DNA of 64,000 nt, taken from Kappaphycus alvarezii (lineage: Eukaryota > Rhodophyta > Florideophyceae > Gigartinales > Solieriaceae). Below are positions 55,069 through 64,000 of this stretch, piece after piece. Each line of letters opens with the position of its first letter. The first letter of the stretch is position 1. The notes under the pieces were generated by a model. That model was not told the origin of the DNA, did not search any database, and saw nothing but the letters and a program-made list of their open reading frames with translations. The translations under genes and the position numbers were made by a program. The stretch spans positions 682,001 to 746,000 of the forward strand of contig NADL03000635.1 in assembly GCA_002205965.3 (NCBI GenBank), in the 5' to 3' direction.

Positions 55069-55963
55069 GATAGGGGTAAATCGGCGGGAAGAGATCCTCA
55101 GAGCCAGTTACCCTGAAAAGGAGGTGTTGCGAGCGACAAAAGTGCTACCGTGGTATTGTTCAACGAGCAAAAGGGAGTGTATACAGAAGAGAGTTGAGGA
55201 AGCTACAAGCAAGTATAAAAGGGGCAAGGTCTACCATTGACGCTCTGTGACCAGCGTAAGAAAACATTTTCTTGGGTCTGAAGTTGACTCTCAACTTCCT
55301 ACTACTCGGGACTTGGCTTGAAGTTGTCTGCCAACTTGCTTCACCTCCACTAAAGGAAGCAGTTTACTCGGCTTATATATACTTTTGGCTACCCCGAAAG
55401 TCTCAGACAACATACTAATAACCATAAAATGTATTCACGGTAATCGTGTGAACCAGAGACACTATTAGAAGATATTACCTCAAGGTAAATATCTAGGTGC
55501 CATACCCATGCCAGCCACCCATCGGTCAGGGGTGGGAATTGATGTGGCTATTATATAGACCTTTCAGAGTCACTCGTAGTATCACCCACAACCTGGAACT
55601 GTACTGACATCTACTATGATATCGTTTCCTAAAATGAAAAAATCAACCGATGAATTTGCCATACTCACCCAAATTAAAAATATCTTGCAAATTCAAAAAC
55701 TGTAAAAATATCTTCCAATTCCGATACTGTACACAATCATGGTCCTCATCTAGATTTTTTTCGTGTGCGAATTTGCGCACATCACGCCCTGTTGCTCAAG
55801 ACGAACTTCCCGGGTCGTCACTGCTCTTCTTCTACTTCCGTTAGTGTTGCTGTCTTATTGATAAAATGTATGGTCTCTCAAACGGGTACGGATGCAACTG
55901 ATTATCAATATGATGCTCTGAAAAGTAGGATCGCATTACTGGTACCTCACTTTGTAGAAAAGA
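55069..55963 (-). repeat. Left arm of the 895-bp inverted repeat of element C
   Basis: From the outside in it contains an inverted complete LTR (TGATAGGGG to GCGCACATCA), the purine tract in complement (CGCCCTGTTG), and an antisense copy of the last 45 or so codons of the accessory ORF, ending at CTCACTTTGTAG. The outer 780 bp are almost identical to the right arm, while the inner 110 bp are noticeably more diverged. Confidence 0.9.
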
Positions 55964-57035
55964 GCGATGAGGAGAAGGCCGCAAGTATCTTCGCCTATCT
56001 TTCTGGTGACGCAAAAGGCAAATAAAAAGCTAAGTTTATTGACGGGTGGTCCCTTAATGGGAGTGGGCGCAACTTCGGTGATGTATGTGAGTGGCTTGTG
56101 AGGGAATATGCTAAGGAGGTTCGCGATTTGTTAAGCTCATTGGTATACTTGTGTGATCTCTATGAAAAGGCCGGGTTCAACCCCAAGCCAAGTACGGAAT
56201 GCTGCGTAAGGCAGCGATGGGAGATAAGCGGCTCTCCGATTTCCTCCTCATCAAGGGCCCTCACACTTTTAATGAACTGAAGGATACCATGGTAGAATTT
56301 GTCAAAAATTCGGACACGTTTCAGTCACTGAGTGAGGTACCGAGAGAAACTCGCACATCGATGTCTATCGTACATCCTGAAAAGAATTATCAAAGGCAGG
56401 CTACTAGTGCAGCGGCATTAGAATCTGTCAGGAGCGATGTCAAAAACTTGGAAAAAAGGTTGGAATTCCGATTCGATAATCGACTTGACATGATAACCTC
56501 GCAGTTGGAAAGCCTTACTCTTACCATTAAGAAGAACCAGTCTGGAGTCCTTAAGGCTGCAGAAGTTTGCTCCTACTGTCACAAGCCTGGACACTTTGCA
56601 AATAGGTGTCCTGATAATCCACATGGAAACACTTGTTGTCGAAAGTTCGGACGATACGGGCATCATGAAAGTAACTGCTGGTCTAAAGATAACAGAAGAG
56701 CAAATCTATCGGACGCGAGGAGCGAGTCAGGACTAGAGATGAAAATATTTCAAAACAGAAAGACTCAAAGGTTGACTGATGGCAGTAATGTATCCATCGC
56801 TGAAGAAATCAACCAAGTCAATGTGACAAAAAGGGATGGGGAAGGGAACATTTTATCGAAAAACCCGAGGCTAGATTATGGAATGCTTGAGCATATACCA
56901 GAACCTGTACCTCCTCGAACCAAGAGGTCTGATCAAGTTGTTCCAGGAGTGGGAGTCACTCCGGCCAAGAAGACGAAAAAGAGTAAGAACATTAAGAGTA
57001 TCTCTAAGGACGTACTTGAATATGTGAAGAAGTAA
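55870..57035 (+). pseudogene. Gypsy C gag with zinc knuckles
   Basis: The first ~30 codons (55870-55963) are the antisense of the accessory ORF, not true gag. Family-like gag starts at EKSDEEKAASIFAYLSGDAK. After a stop the frame 56199-57035 (278 aa) carries LRKAAMGDKRLSDFLLIKGP, the coiled-coil-like RLEFRFDNRLDMITSQLESL, a complete CCHC knuckle CSYCHKPGHFANRC and a second one (CCRKFGRYGHHESNC) in which one Cys is Phe. It ends with the PAKKTKKSKNIKSISKDV tail. Confidence 0.85.
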
Positions 57036-57037
57036 AT

Positions 57038-57642
57038 TTGGTGGCTGAGCTTGCATCGGCCCCAACTGGGATAACGTTTGGTCAACTTTTGAGGGGCGAC
57101 GCAGAGTATGCGAAAAAAGAACTCAAAAAAATTATCAGGTCTAATAAGTCTGCTAAGGGTAAGAAATTGTTTCTTCAATCGGCCTCTACAGCACCAAGAT
57201 GTCTTAAGCTGGTGCCAATCAAAGTATTGGGAATGAAAACCCAAGCTCTCTTCGATTTGGTGCTGTTCCAAACCTCATTTCAGAAACTTTGGTGACAGAT
57301 CTAGGTCTTGAAATAATTCCAACTACTCGAAGAATAACTGTGGCGGATGGAACCGTCTCAAAATGCATGGGCACTGTTGACAAGGTTTCTGTGTTCTCTG
57401 GGGACTCTAAAGTTGATGTAGACTTTCTTTTCATTCCTCATCTCCCTTTTGATGCAATCATTGGCTGCCCTACCATGGAAAGACTAGGGGCATGCATTGA
57501 CTTGGGCAACCAAATAGTTTCAGTTAGTATTGACGGCAGAACCATAAAGATGCCCCTGGATTTCGGCAAATGCACACACCTGGAAGATTTAAGAGAAACG
57601 AACAGTGAAGATTTCACTTCTAGATATGACAGCCAAGATTAG
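57038..57642 (+). pseudogene. Gypsy C protease (frameshift at the active site)
   Basis: The frame 57038-57295 reads to MKTQALFD and then shifts. The B copy continues DSGAVPNL here, so a one-base loss at the catalytic DSG codons (about 57255-57262) breaks the enzyme. The rest, TVADGTVSKCMGTVDKVSV and FIPHLPFDAIIGCPTMERLG, continues in the frame 57289-57642. Confidence 0.85.
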
Positions 57643-57945
57643 GAACCAAATAACACTTTCGGAAGTGTAAAAAGGTACCTTCGGGGGGTAATGAACATGG
57701 TATAAGATGATTATGATTCTGGGTTTGAAACAGATGAAGACTGGGATTCTAGGGTAGGTTTGACATCTGAATGTGTTTCTATTTGCGATAATATCGAATC
57801 AAAGGACGGAATTCGGAGCATGAAAGAAGGTTACAATTGCAAGGAGAAAAGTAATATATTGAATTCCATATCTGAAGGTGTGAGCGCGCCAAAAGAGGTC
57901 CTTCAAAATTTTGAGGGAGGCGCTCGAAAAGTAGACCAGAGCTAG

Positions 57946-60378
57946 ATGGCAGAAATTCAAGAAAAAGTACAGCATCTTCCAGCCCCCGCCTCAATGAAAA
58001 TATCCGACATTTTAACATCTTCCGAAGTAATTGCATGGAGCGCTTCCGATCTAGGACAAGCAAGCGCACCGGTCACTCACTCATTTGAACTTGTCGATAC
58101 TCAACCAATTTACCACAGGCCTAGACGTTAACCGCCAAAATATGACCAATTTATCTCAGAGAATGTTACAAGTATGCTGAAAAATAATATTATTCGGCCA
58201 GTTTCATCCCCATGGTCATTTCCGGTTGTGATAGCACCAAAGAAGGATAGAAAACTTCGCTTTTGCGTCAATTACCGACAGCTGAACCAGAGAATGATAC
58301 CCGACCGATTTCCGATTCCGAATATGGAGGAAATCCTCGAAGACTTAAAGGACGGGAGATACTTCACCCCTATTGATCTTTACACTGGCAAAGCCGGTAC
58401 GTTCAGGTTCGAATTGATGCCTTTTGGTCTCATGAATGCACCAGCTACATTCCAAAGAATGATGAACGAGGTTTTGAAAGGACTTCCATTCGCAAAAGTC
58501 TATATCGATGATGTCGTCATATTCTCAGAAACATTGGATCAGCACATCTCGCACGTCAAGACAGTTGTGGAGAGGATATCGGAGTATAGCTTGAAAATTA
58601 AGTCGAGCAAATGCTTCTTTGCGAAAACTTCTATCCAAATACTCGGCCATATCGTCGATCAAGAGTGAATTAGAGTGGATCCAGAGAAAACGAAAAAAAT
58701 CAAGTTGGCACCAGGGCCCGCCTCAAAAACGGAGGTTCGAAGCTTCTTAGGACTGGCCTCATATTACAGAAGATTTATCAAAGATTTCGCCAAGACTGCA
58801 GCACCGTTACATGCCAGCAGTACAAAGAACGGAAAATTTTTATTGGAACAATTAAATGCAAACTGCATTTGAGGAGCTTAAAGATAAGCTATGTGTCCCC
58901 CAGTGCTCATATATCCAGATTTCAAGAGACCATTCGTTGTGGAGACAGATGACTCAGAACGGTCTTTGGGTGCCGTTTTGTCCCAAAAAGATGAAAACGG
59001 AAGATTACACCCTGTTCAATTCGCAAGCCGAACTCTGAATGATGCGGAAAAGAGATACTCAGTCTGCGAGAAAGAAGCGCTAGCTGTCGTCTTCGCGCTG
59101 AAAAAGTTTCGCGTATACCTTTTTTCACTCGAGAAATTTGTCTTGATAACTGATCACCAGGCACTTGAGACAGCATTCCAAAAGAAGGATGTACATCACC
59201 GCTTGGCCCGATGGCTCGACATTTTCGCAGAATATCGGTTTGAAATTGTGTATAGACCCGGACGCAATAATCAGTCTGCCGATTACCTATCCCGCTTGAG
59301 GGACGCACTGATTCCAAATGAAAAAGCTTCGGAGGACATCGTCGGAGTCGCCGAGTTGCAGTTGCCGAACGATAACGAGTACGAAGCTAATATTCACGGA
59401 CTGATCAAATTCCTCGATGGACTGGAAATGAGAAAGGTTGATCTTGATCACCGAAATTGGGTACGCAGGAATCAAAAGGCTTTTACATTGTGGAATGGGA
59501 AACTTTTCCGGCACACTAAAGCCGGTCCCCGACTAGTAGCCCCTTTGAAAGAAAGAATGAAGATCTTGAGGACTTTTCATGATGAGCTAGGGCATTGGGA
59601 TCTCGAAACAACCAAAAATTTCGTAACTGAGAGATTCTGGTGGCCTGGTATCCATAAGGACGTCTATAACTTCGTGAAAAGCTGCGACAACTGCCAAAAA
59701 TTCACTCCAATACGGAAATATAAGACAACTCTAAGTTTTCCAGTTTCCGGTCTCTTTGCAACCTTCTCAATTGACTTTGCGGGCCCGTTCAAGGAAACCT
59801 CTTTCGGAAACAAATATATCCCTATAAGGGTGGAAGACGTTACTGGATGGCCAATAGCAGTTGCAGTTGAGGAGGCAAATGCTGAGGTGGTACTGAGATT
59901 CATCGAAAAAGAAATAATTGAACCGTTTGGTCTTCCAAAAAGGATCATCTCGGATAGTGCCCTTTGTTTTACTGCAACTTCACTGCTTCGTTTTTTGGAA
60001 GAAAAGGGTATTCAGCTAAAGACAGTTCTCGCATACGCTCCTATGTCAAACGGGAAAGCGAAAGGGATGGTTGGAACCATCAAACGAGAAATATTGAAAG
60101 CTATGTCGGAGAATGAAATCCAGTGGGAAGATGCCTTACCAAAAGTGTTTTACGGCTATCGTCGAAAAAGAGGAAGAAATGGACGCTCACCATTCGAGCT
60201 AATGTACGGAAGGGCTCCTAAAATGTTACAGAGAGACATGGAAATAAATATTATCGATGAAGAGAGTAGGGAAGTTGAACTACTGGCCACCGAAGGCTGG
60301 GGATCACACCGCGCGCTAACACAGACAAGAAATAAGGATGCAGAACCTGCAGTCAGAACCTTTTTCAGTTGGCTCTAA
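57946..60378 (+). pseudogene. Gypsy C RT-RNase H-integrase (multiple lesions)
   Basis: One main frame extends from 57946 to 60378 with stops at about 58129 and 58666. RT keeps LRFCVNYRQLNQRMIPDRFP, MPFGLMNAPATFQRMMNEVL and VYIDDVVIFSE, but 18 residues are missing after IDLYTG (element B has YWQIPLDEKCKEKTTFTS there). RNase H (58891 on) keeps TDDSERSLGAVL, EALAVVFALKKF and DHQALETAF. Around 58840-58900 a +1 and a -1 shift nearly cancel (six C's in B, five in C). Integrase keeps HDELGH, CDNC, IDFAGPF and ISDSALCF, but the catalytic Glu is Lys (NGKAKG versus NGKEEG in B). Confidence 0.88.
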
Positions 60379-60658
60379 AGTACTTGTAGTACATGGAAAA
60401 GCAATGCAGCAGGCTGTGAAGTGGCCGGTCTTCCAAACCAAGTACTCGAACCCTTGCATCGTCACGGAGGAAAGACACCCGCACTATCAGCTCTGTTCAA
60501 GCTCAGGGAAGAGATCAAGGAGGGCTATCCATGCACGTCGTCTGGTCCCTTATCATCAGAGGCCTGAAGAATTCCTTCTCACACAGGACTCTGCGCAACC
60601 ACGGGGCATACTCATCTTTAACTATAGGATGATTCCTATGGGAGGAAAAAGGGCCTGA
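60338..60658 (+). pseudogene. Gypsy C integrase C-terminal domain
   Basis: After a frameshift the integrase end is read here: FSVGSKVLVVHGKAMQQAVK, WPVFQTKYSNPCIVTEERHP and RRAIHARRLVPYHQRPEEF. This is the GPY/F-like DNA-binding module of gypsy integrases. It overlaps the previous frame by 41 nt and ends before the accessory ORF. Confidence 0.75.
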
Positions 60659-60726
60659 GAATGGATCGTATCGATTACGCGGGACTACTACGAACTCCAC
60701 GTAATCATCCATTTCTACATTAATAT

Positions 60727-61725
60727 ATGCCTATTTTTCGTACGTTGAACGGACCATTGCTACCTGAAGAAGATTTCCGACTATTAGTAAGAGTTCTATT
60801 TTCATTCCAAAACGGAAGGTTCACGGAAGCAGTTCCAGAGTTTGTGGAGGTAATATACCATTACTCTGTAGGAAGATATGGAATGGTAGCTGCCGGAGAC
60901 TTGTCGCAAACGTATCTGAATATTATCCGCCCAATTTACGTATTTCTCAAGAACAACCAAGATGTGCGACTGAGAGGTCACGCCTTACCACCGGATATAG
61001 AATACAGACTGGTCCTGTATCCTCTATGGGAACCTTACATTTCTCCGCCACAAATTGGGAACGTTGGAGGCGGCGAGGATCCTCCTGAAGCAGTGATGAT
61101 GACCAGAGGAGGACCTTCGAGAGACAACAACCCGCCCAGAAGAGGTTCCTGTCGTCCCTCGAGAGGACCTCGTGCAGGTCCCAGTACGTCAGGAGCTGTT
61201 CGCGGCCATTCCTCGGGACCGTCCAACACAACTTCATCTCTAGCTCTCCTTCACAACCGTGCACAGCATACAGTCGGAAGAAGAAGATTATCTTTTTGGC
61301 TGCGCAATATCTCCGAGGATGCGAACGATGCGCAGTTCATTTCTTATTTCATGATAAGCATCTGTTTATGTTTTAGGGCGCTACATGGACCGCACTTATC
61401 TTACGAAGATTCGTTCTTGATGATGCGCGTCTTCTTTTCCTATCGGCATCCATTCCTCCGGCATCTTCCAGAAGAGTTTGCATATCACATATATTTTTCC
61501 ACTCTTGGAAGATTCGGAAGAGTCACGGAAGAAGAATGTATTCAACCCCACCTCGATGTTATCAAACCAATATATGAGGCTATGCTACAAAGTGAGGTAC
61601 CAGTAATGCGAATCTGTTTTTTTGAGCATCATATTGGTAATCAGTTACATCCGTATTCGTTTGAAATACCTTACATTTTATCTATAAGACAGCAAACACT
61701 AACGGAAGTAGAAGAAGAGCAGTGA
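60727..61725 (+). CDS. Accessory protein of gypsy C with an internally duplicated domain
   Basis: An intact 332-aa frame between integrase and 3' LTR, the position of env or other extra genes in gypsy elements. Residues 4-105 and 216-319 are two diverged copies of one domain. Each has an FRxLxGPxL..ED start, an RVxFS-Y/F stretch, PEF/PEEF, a GR(Y/F)G turn, an I(R/K)PIY helix and an aromatic L(Y/H)P...PYI(S/L) end. The linker 110-180 is rich in Gly, Pro, Arg and Ser (RGGPSRDNNPPRRGSCRPSR). No signal peptide, membrane helix, zinc knuckle or known catalytic motif is visible, so it is not a typical envelope. I do not recognise the domain. Its last residues are also kept in element B. The function is unknown, and an RNA- or particle-associated role is a guess from the basic linker. 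Confidence 0.8.
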   Translation: MPIFRTLNGPLLPEEDFRLLVRVLFSFQNGRFTEAVPEFVEVIYHYSVGRYGMVAAGDLSQTYLNIIRPIYVFLKNNQDVRLRGHALPPDIEYRLVLYPLWEPYISPPQIGNVGGGEDPPEAVMMTRGGPSRDNNPPRRGSCRPSRGPRAGPSTSGAVRGHSSGPSNTTSSLALLHNRAQHTVGRRRLSFWLRNISEDANDAQFISYFMISICLCFRALHGPHLSYEDSFLMMRVFFSYRHPFLRHLPEEFAYHIYFSTLGRFGRVTEEECIQPHLDVIKPIYEAMLQSEVPVMRICFFEHHIGNQLHPYSFEIPYILSIRQQTLTEVEEEQ

Positions 61726-62479
61726 CGACCCGGGAAGTTCGTCTTGAGCAACAGGGCGTGATGTGCGCAAATTCGCACACGAAAAAAATCTAGATGAGGA
61801 CCATGATTGTGTACAGTATCGGAATTGGGAAGATATTTTTACAGTTTTTGAATTTGCAAGATATTTTTAATTTGGGTGAGTATGGCAAATTCATCGGTTG
61901 ATTTTTTCATTTTAGGAAACGATATCATAGTAGATGTCAGTACAGTTCCAGGTTGTGGGTGATACTACGAGTGACTCTGAAAGGTCTATATAATAGCCAC
62001 ATCAATTCCCACCCCTGACCGATGGGTGGCTGGCATGGGTATGGCACCTAGATATTTACCTTGAGGTAATATCTTCTAATAGTGTCTCTGGTTCACACGA
62101 TTACCGTGAATACATTTTATGGTTATTAGTATGTTTGTCTGAGACTTTCGGGGTAGCCAAAAGTATATATAAGCCGAGTAAACTGCTTCCTTTAGTGGAG
62201 GTGAAGCAAGTTGGCAGACAACTTCAAGCCAAGTCCCGAGTAGTAGGAAGTTGAGAGTCAACTTCAGACCCAAGAAAATGTTTTCTTACGCTGGTCACAG
62301 AGCGTCAGTGGTAGACCTTGCCCCTTTTATACTTGCTTGTAGCTTCCTCAACTCTCTTCTATATACACTCCCTTTTGTTCGTTCAACAATACCACGGTAG
62401 CACTTTTGTCGCTCGCAACACCTCCTTTTCAGGGTAATTGGTTCTGAGGATCTCTTCCCCCGCCGATCTACCCCTATCA
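61585..62479 (+). repeat. Right arm of the inverted repeat, with the 3' LTR of element C
   Basis: It includes the end of the accessory ORF, the purine tract CAACAGGGCG and a complete LTR (about 61759-62479, TGATGTGCGCAAATTCGC to CCCCTATCA). This arm is in the normal orientation relative to the coding sequence, so it is the original 3' end. A TATATAAG core (62165-62172) is a likely promoter element. Confidence 0.88.
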
Positions 62480-63394
62480 AGGCTTTCGAGATATGCATCC
62501 CCGAAAATATTGATAGGTTTTTGGGAATGAAAGTCGGGGACAGTGGGTGCGAAGTTAAGGTATGCAACCAGTAGATAATTGAGCGATTGTTGAAGGCCTC
62601 CTGAATCACAGAATGCATACCGCCGGCTACGCTTCTTCCAGTGGGGTTAGATTTGACTGCTGAAGATGGTAATATGCTGTCTAAATCAACTTCTTTCGAG
62701 CAATAAATCGGGATCCTGATGCATTTAAACGATACTATGAGGACATATAAAACGTATGATGTGCATTACCCTGTGCGCTTCATCTACACCCGATCGAATA
62801 ATTTTGGAAGAGCAGTATACGTATCATGAGATATCTAAAAGCAACGAAGGCACCTGTAACTAAATTAGAAACAGAAATGGGGAAAAAATTAGCGTGATAG
62901 AGTTTTTGGGTGGGAATTAGGGACAGAAGAAGCCCCGTGGCAAACCGATAAACGATTATTGTTTCAAGTTTGCATGCGGAATCTGGAGTTGGCGCTCGAA
63001 GCAGTAGAGTATTTTTGCTCAGAGCTCAAACGAATCTGAGTTTATATCTTTGGAAGTTTCCGTAGCCGAGTTTCCTTGGCTGAAGAAATGCAAGTATATT
63101 TTTAATTTGGTGCTATCAAATGATCTTCTGGAACGGATGTTTAATATTTGTATTAGTGAGTACTGTACTACGTGTATGAAGGACGCACACCGCCCGAAAG
63201 TATCTGCGATTTCAAGTACAAGTTACTCGTGTACCATGTCAAGAAAGGGAACGTAGCTAAACTTTGTATCAACTGACAAGATGGTGACCAATAGACTGAC
63301 AAAGAACATCGAGCGCACCAATTTTATCGACATGATGAATTTGACAGAGATGGGCATATACCTTATTGGACGTGAAATTTGATCGCAGTGGTAG
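62480..63394 (+). pseudogene. Copia D RT C-terminus and RNase H remnant
   Basis: Copia sequence resumes with IPENIDRFLGMKVGDSGCEV (the FLGM connection after the YVDD box). It continues through YKTYDVHYPVRFIYTRSNNF (the TRPD region), LELALEAVEYFCSELKRI (RNase H helix) and VKKGNVAKLCIN with TDKEHRAHQF (the end motif). The catalytic RT stretch expected before FLGM is missing, so sequence was lost when gypsy C arrived. Stops are frequent. Confidence 0.7.
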
Positions 63395-63659
63395 TGTTGA
63401 AACAATTAGTAACTGGCTACAGATGCGGCCGAATGAAATAGAAGTTCGTAAGCGTTTTTTACATATGTATTCAATAACGTAACTACTCTTATTATATGCG
63501 CACCAGAATTCATTAGGATGCAGTTCTGCACAACCCAAGATATTGTAGTCGTGTGTTCCTGTTAATTAACGTTGAATACTGGTCGTGAGCTTACTCTATG
63601 TGAAATGATAGTTCGTAGCTAGCTACTCAAAACTGCAACGGATATGTGTATGTTTTGCA
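63395..63659 (+). repeat. 3' LTR of copia D
   Basis: It starts TGTTGAAACAATTAG after a GTGGTAG purine-rich run and ends TGTTTTGCA, matching 51333-51595. Confidence 0.8.
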
Positions 63660-64000
63660 ATACCATGAAACTCTCGGGTGCCAGAGGATGGGTACTGTGA
63701 AGACACACAACGACGGGTTTAAACAATGCCATCATATCGCGACATTTTTCGGTTTGGTTTTAATACTTTTACTAAACTCTTATGTTTGTAGCCGGAGCTA
63801 TCTGCCGGACAGAGGGGTGTACTAACTTTTCCAGGGTCGTGGAGGTCTCTCGGTGCTATTATCAGCAATAATGATATATAAAGTAGTATATGTAATAAAA
63901 GTGCTGCTACCTAGCCTATTTTATCCATATAAGTACTCCTTGCATTGCGACAAAGACTTTATATTCAACTAATACAATGGATTTCTACCATACTAAGCTG
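63660..64000. other. Right edge, nothing recognised
   Basis: No frame or repeat that I can identify. Confidence 0.5.

Larger units (their letters stand above)
55069..62479 (+). mobile_element. Gypsy-type element C bounded by inverted repeats
   Basis: Gag, protease, RT, RNase H, integrase and an accessory ORF run on the plus strand, closely related to element B. Instead of two direct LTRs, the left end is the reverse complement of the right end over about 895 bp (55069-55963 versus 61585-62479), including LTR, purine tract and the end of the accessory ORF. No normal 5' LTR or primer-binding site is present. Neither flank shows a target duplication, and host copia sequence on the two sides is not contiguous (about 0.5 kb of RT missing). 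It is a rearranged, dead gypsy copy, or a new structural form of one. Confidence 0.85.
51333..63659 (+). mobile_element. Copia-type LTR retrotransposon D (old, interrupted)
   Basis: Direct LTR-like repeats (51333-51595 and 63395-63659, both starting TGT and ending TTTTGCA) flank copia gag, protease, pre-integrase, integrase, RT and RNase H remnants. It is interrupted by MITE copy 2 inside integrase and by gypsy C inside RT. Stops are frequent. CAATA occurs at both outer edges but also at the inner edge, so it does not prove a target duplication. Confidence 0.85.

Noticed and set aside
60727..61725. Envelope protein for element C
   Set aside because: No signal peptide, transmembrane helix or fusion-peptide-like segment is present, and the internal duplication is not an envelope feature.
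51328..63662. CAATA as a target-site duplication of copia D
   Set aside because: The pentamer also occurs at the inner edge of the 5' LTR, so it may belong to the LTR end itself and proves nothing.

Overview
The window is eukaryotic and consists almost entirely of nested, mostly decayed transposable elements. Evidence for this is LTR pairs with target-site duplications, gypsy-type and copia-type polyproteins, a tyrosine-recombinase (DIRS-like) retroelement, a zinc-finger non-LTR retrotransposon with a restriction-like endonuclease, and short non-autonomous elements. No rRNA gene, tRNA gene, CRISPR array, operon or bacterial signal was seen. The lineage cannot be fixed from sequence alone. A TE-rich, intron-poor genome such as a red alga, fungus or other protist would fit. 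Only one stretch (1469-2452, minus strand) looks like an ordinary host gene, a secreted protein with a YfaP/DUF2135-like domain.

Layout. 1-4573: the host gene, a GTACA microsatellite and small dispersed repeats. 4579-10883: gypsy element A on the minus strand, with two LTRs of unequal length and a 5-bp duplication AAACT. 11088-11730: an inverted copy of 3104-3337, carrying a 403-bp insertion flanked by CAACC. 12334-12605: a 3' fragment of the non-LTR family. 13.2-18.95 kb: a DIRS-like element (gag-like, RT with YSDD, tyrosine recombinase). 19.2-24.75 kb: a zinc-finger/RLE non-LTR element split by an insert (21181 to about 22720) made of a partial LTR and an acidic-protein reading frame. 25024-32245: copia element E with GTTTC duplications. 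32.48-33.56 kb: an old gypsy relic. 34856-40441: gypsy element B on the minus strand. 40.45-42.23 kb: a second RLE-type non-LTR relic. 42784-43353 and 53313-53757: two copies of a palindrome-tipped MITE. 45267-45855 and 48292-48988: solo LTRs of the B/C family. 51333-63659: copia element D, with gypsy element C (55069-62479) inside it.

The most unusual object is element C. It has a gypsy gag-protease-RT-RNase H-integrase core, but it is bounded by about 895-bp INVERTED repeats instead of direct LTRs. The 5' arm is a reverse-complement copy of the element's own 3' end (end of the last ORF, polypurine tract and LTR). Between integrase and 3' LTR it carries an intact 332-aa ORF that I do not recognise, built from two diverged copies of a domain of about 80-105 aa joined by a low-complexity linker. 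The related element B has direct LTRs and keeps only the tail of this ORF. Apart from that ORF and the tyrosine recombinase, almost all element coding regions carry stops, frameshifts or lost catalytic residues, so the locus reads as a TE graveyard with layers of different age.
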